In this document: positions 61,916 to 64,000 of the stretch, piece after piece
Layout: every line of letters begins with the position of its first letter
Numbering within the stretch: position 1 is the stretch's first letter
Assembly (NCBI RefSeq): GCF_000009765.2
Contig: NC_003155.5
Location: forward strand, 8,680,001-8,744,000
Length of the DNA: 64,000 nt
Direction of reading: 5' to 3'
Source of the DNA: Streptomyces avermitilis MA-4680 = NBRC 14893
GTDB lineage: Bacteria > Actinomycetota > Actinomycetes > Streptomycetales > Streptomycetaceae
The notes under the pieces: model-generated
Databases searched by the model: none
What the model was told of the DNA's origin: nothing
The model's input: the letters and a program-made list of their open reading frames with translations, nothing else
Translations under genes and position numbers: made by a program

Positions 61916-63166
61916 GTGAGACGTCGACTCCTCGCTCTCCTCTGCGTTTTTGCCTCGTTGCTCACCGCCTGCGGCGCCCTGCCCGGAGAGGGGACCGGGC
62001 GGCGGACCGTCACCGTATGGCTGATGAAGGACAGCGCGTCCAAGGAGTTCCTGGCCCGGTTCACCAAGGAGTTCGAACGGGCCCACGGCGATCTGCGGCT
62101 CGACATCCGCATCCAGCAGTGGACCGGGATCGGCGAAAAGGTGCAGACGGCGCTCCGACGGCAGGGCGGCGACGGGCCCGACGTCATCGAGGTCGGCAAC
62201 ACCCAGGTCGCCCAGTACGTCGACGGCGGCGGGCTGCTCGACCTCACCCTCGAGTCGTTACGCGACTGGGGCATGAACGACTGGCTGCCCGGTCTCGCCG
62301 AACCCGGCAGGTTCGGCTCCCGCCAGTACGGCATCCCGTGGTACGCGGCCAACCGCGTCGTCATCTACCGCAAGGACCTGTTCGCCGCGGCCGGCCTGGC
62401 CGGTCCCCCGAAGACGCGCGACCAGTGGCTCGCCGACACCCAGAAGCTCAACTCCCACGATGTCCAGGGTATTTACCTGGCCGGACAGGACTGGTACACC
62501 CTCGCCGGATTCATCTGGGACGAGGGCGGCGACCTCGCCGAGCAGCCCTCCTCCGGCACCTGGGAGGGCAGCCTGGACACGTCCGCCGCCCTGCGCGGCA
62601 TGGACTTCTACCGCAGGCTCCAGGCCCTCGGTACGGGGCCCGCGGACGCCGACGAGGAACACCCGCCGCAGGCCGGGGTGTTCGCGCGGGGGCGGGTGGC
62701 GCAGATCGTCGCCGTACCCGGGCTCGCCCAGGCCGTCGTGCGCAAGAATCCCGACCTCAGGGACAAACTCGGCTACTTCCCCGTCCCCGGCCGAACCGCG
62801 GCACGGCCCGGTGCCGTCTTCACCGGCGGCTCCGACCTCGTGGTCCCCAAGAACACCGACGACCGCCGTGGCGCCACGGCGGTCGTCGCGGCGCTCGCCG
62901 GCGGCAAGTGGCAGACGGATCTCGCCCGGACGATGAACTACGTGCCCAACAAGACGACCCTCGCCGACGCGGTCGAGGGCGAGGAGGGCGTCGCGGCCAT
63001 GGCGGCGGGCGCCGCGCAGGGCCGGGCGACCCCCTCGTCCCCGGACTGGGCCGCCGTCGAGGCCGACAACCCGGTCAAGGACTACATGACGAAAGTGCTG
63101 ACCGGCGCCGATCCCGCGACGGAGGCCCGCCGCGCCTCACGCCGGATCACCCGGACACTGTCGTGA
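61916..63166 (+). CDS. Extracellular sugar-binding lipoprotein (SBP family 1)
   Basis: A 416-residue lipoprotein with lipobox LTAC (Cys19) and a maltose-type type II binding fold (TVTVWLMKDSASKEFLARFTKEFERAHGD, then GPDVIEVGNTQVAQYV, YGIPWYAANRVVIYRKD). It should bind a sugar or oligosaccharide for an ABC importer, but no permease or ATPase genes follow, so partners must be encoded elsewhere. Codon 115 (62258-62260) is TTA, the rare leucine codon read by the developmental bldA tRNA. The start is GTG 61916. Confidence 0.9.
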   Translation: MRRRLLALLCVFASLLTACGALPGEGTGRRTVTVWLMKDSASKEFLARFTKEFERAHGDLRLDIRIQQWTGIGEKVQTALRRQGGDGPDVIEVGNTQVAQYVDGGGLLDLTLESLRDWGMNDWLPGLAEPGRFGSRQYGIPWYAANRVVIYRKDLFAAAGLAGPPKTRDQWLADTQKLNSHDVQGIYLAGQDWYTLAGFIWDEGGDLAEQPSSGTWEGSLDTSAALRGMDFYRRLQALGTGPADADEEHPPQAGVFARGRVAQIVAVPGLAQAVVRKNPDLRDKLGYFPVPGRTAARPGAVFTGGSDLVVPKNTDDRRGATAVVAALAGGKWQTDLARTMNYVPNKTTLADAVEGEEGVAAMAAGAAQGRATPSSPDWAAVEADNPVKDYMTKVLTGADPATEARRASRRITRTLS

Positions 63167-63192
63167 CTCCGGCGGCCACCCTGCTCGGAAGG

Positions 63193-64000
63193 TCAGAGCG
63201 ATTCGGCCGGGCCGGTGCCGGGGGACAGCGCCTGCTCGGTCCAGATCGTCTTGCCCGGCGGCGTGTAACGGGTGCCCCACGCCTGTGCCAGCTGCGCGGT
63301 GATGAACAGACCACGACCGCCCTCGTCGGCCGTACCGGCGTGGCGCAGATGCGGTGCGGCCGAGCCTGCGTCCCGTACCTCGCAGGTCAGGGTGCGGTCA
63401 TGGATCAGGCGGAGCTCGAACGGCGCGCTTCCGTATCTGACCGCGTTGGTGACGAGTTCGCTGACGATGAGCTGGGTGTTGAAGGCGGTCTCGTCGTCCA
63501 CGTCCCACGCGGCGAGCTGCCCGCGGGTACGGCGGCGGGCGACGGCCACGGACGCCGGGTCGGCGTCGAGCGGCCACGCGGCGAACCGGTCGGGGGGAAA
63601 GGCCCGGGTGCGCGCGACGATCACCGCGGCATCGCCGGCGCCCAGACCTGCCGGGCGTGCGTAGACGAGGGCGTCGCAGAGGTCCTGGAGCGGACGGTCG
63701 TGGTAGTCCGGCGCCGTGGACAACGGTTCTGAGGATTCGGCGAGATACGAGGTGAGGAGCGGATCACTGGCGAACACCAGGACGCTTCCGTGCGGAACCT
63801 CGACGCCGACGGTCGCGAAGGGCGCGCCCTCCGTCGCGCCCAGCCGCGGCCCGGCCGGTATGCCGGGGACGGTGACCGTGCGGTCGGGGCACACGACGAG
63901 GGGGACCAGGGGGCCGGCTGCCGCCATCGCGCACGTGCCGGTCAGAGGGTCGTGTACCGCGTACACGCAGTCGGCGGTGAGGGATTCGCGGCGCAGCGGA
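63193..64000 (-). CDS. SpoIIE phosphatase-HATPase regulator, C-terminal part
   Basis: The gene runs off the window end; at least 268 C-terminal residues are visible. They comprise the end of a PP2C/SpoIIE phosphatase (CVYAVHDPLTGTC onward, VFASDPLL) and a full HATPase domain (NTQLIVSELVTNAVRYG, DEGGRGLFITAQLA, PPGKTIWTEQ). It is closely similar in its C-terminus to the protein at 57.2-59.5 kb, suggesting paralogs. It would act in partner-switching control of sigma factors. Its sensor domains lie outside the window. Confidence 0.88.
   Translation of the reverse strand, partial: PLRRESLTADCVYAVHDPLTGTCAMAAAGPLVPLVVCPDRTVTVPGIPAGPRLGATEGAPFATVGVEVPHGSVLVFASDPLLTSYLAESSEPLSTAPDYHDRPLQDLCDALVYARPAGLGAGDAAVIVARTRAFPPDRFAAWPLDADPASVAVARRRTRGQLAAWDVDDETAFNTQLIVSELVTNAVRYGSAPFELRLIHDRTLTCEVRDAGSAAPHLRHAGTADEGGRGLFITAQLAQAWGTRYTPPGKTIWTEQALSPGTGPAESL

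Overview
The window is very GC-rich DNA with strong G/C preference at third codon positions, GTG and TTG as well as ATG starts, many ATGA/GTGA start-stop overlaps, ECF sigma/anti-sigma genes, SpoIIE-type phosphatases, an in-frame TTA codon and an rmdA-sdhCAB block. Together these point to a Streptomyces or close relative. No rRNA, tRNA, CRISPR array or transposase gene was found. All functional calls rest on reading the sequence and recalling protein families; no database search was run.

Layout. (1) 1-9.7 kb: the end of an alpha-mannosidase gene, then a deoxy-sugar catabolic locus. It has a divergent FadR-type GntR regulator with a TGGTnnnACCA operator, an RbsBAC-type ABC importer, L-fuconate dehydratase, an SDR, an aldo-keto reductase, a RhaM-type mutarotase and an amidohydrolase-type lactonase. 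The later genes overlap by 4 bases each, and the set matches the non-phosphorylated L-fucose pathway. (2) 9.8-20 kb: lipase maturation factor, PAS-GAF-SpoIIE-HATPase phosphatase, Fpg/Nei glycosylase, ECF sigma factor with a ZAS anti-sigma factor, CapA-like protein, amino-acid permease and universal stress protein. (3) 20-29.6 kb: envelope genes, namely a fused lysyl-transferase/lysyl-tRNA synthetase (LysX), polysaccharide deacetylase, class F sortase, an extraordinary Gly-Asn repeat surface protein, DUF4239 protein, Pro/Thr-rich wall-spanning protein and a repeat lipoprotein with a strong terminator. (4) 29.8-38.6 kb: methyltransferase, RmdA-like GGDEF-EAL protein, a ruined alpha/beta hydrolase gene, SDR, LysR regulator and sdhCAB. 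(5) 38.9-45.2 kb: ornithine-lipid pair olsBA, then an eroded accessory patch holding an acyl-CoA dehydrogenase tail, a 974-residue transmembrane protein with a degenerate NTPase-like domain and a periplasmic-binding-protein domain, a frameshifted SHOCT gene and a GAP-family membrane protein. (6) 45.4-49.6 kb: a GDSL esterase whose ribosome binding site lies inside a perfect hairpin, two unassigned proteins, a methyltransferase and a luciferase-like oxidoreductase. (7) 49.7-57 kb: an iron-controlled NRPS-independent siderophore locus in vibrioferrin order (ATP-grasp, IucA/IucC, 50-codon remnant, IucA/IucC, PLP decarboxylase), divergent from an FhuF-type ferric reductase, with two iron boxes between them. 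(8) 57.2-64 kb: two further SpoIIE-HATPase proteins, a MerR regulator with a 16-bp-arm palindrome and its divergent partner, HAD phosphatase, dodecin, and a sugar-binding lipoprotein with a DasR-like site and a TTA codon.

The strongest leads for new biology are the vibrioferrin-type operon whose exporter slot has shrunk to a translationally coupled 50-codon remnant, the chimeric sensor at 41.0-43.9 kb, the Gly-Asn protein beside a class F sortase, and the RBS-masking hairpin before the GDSL esterase.
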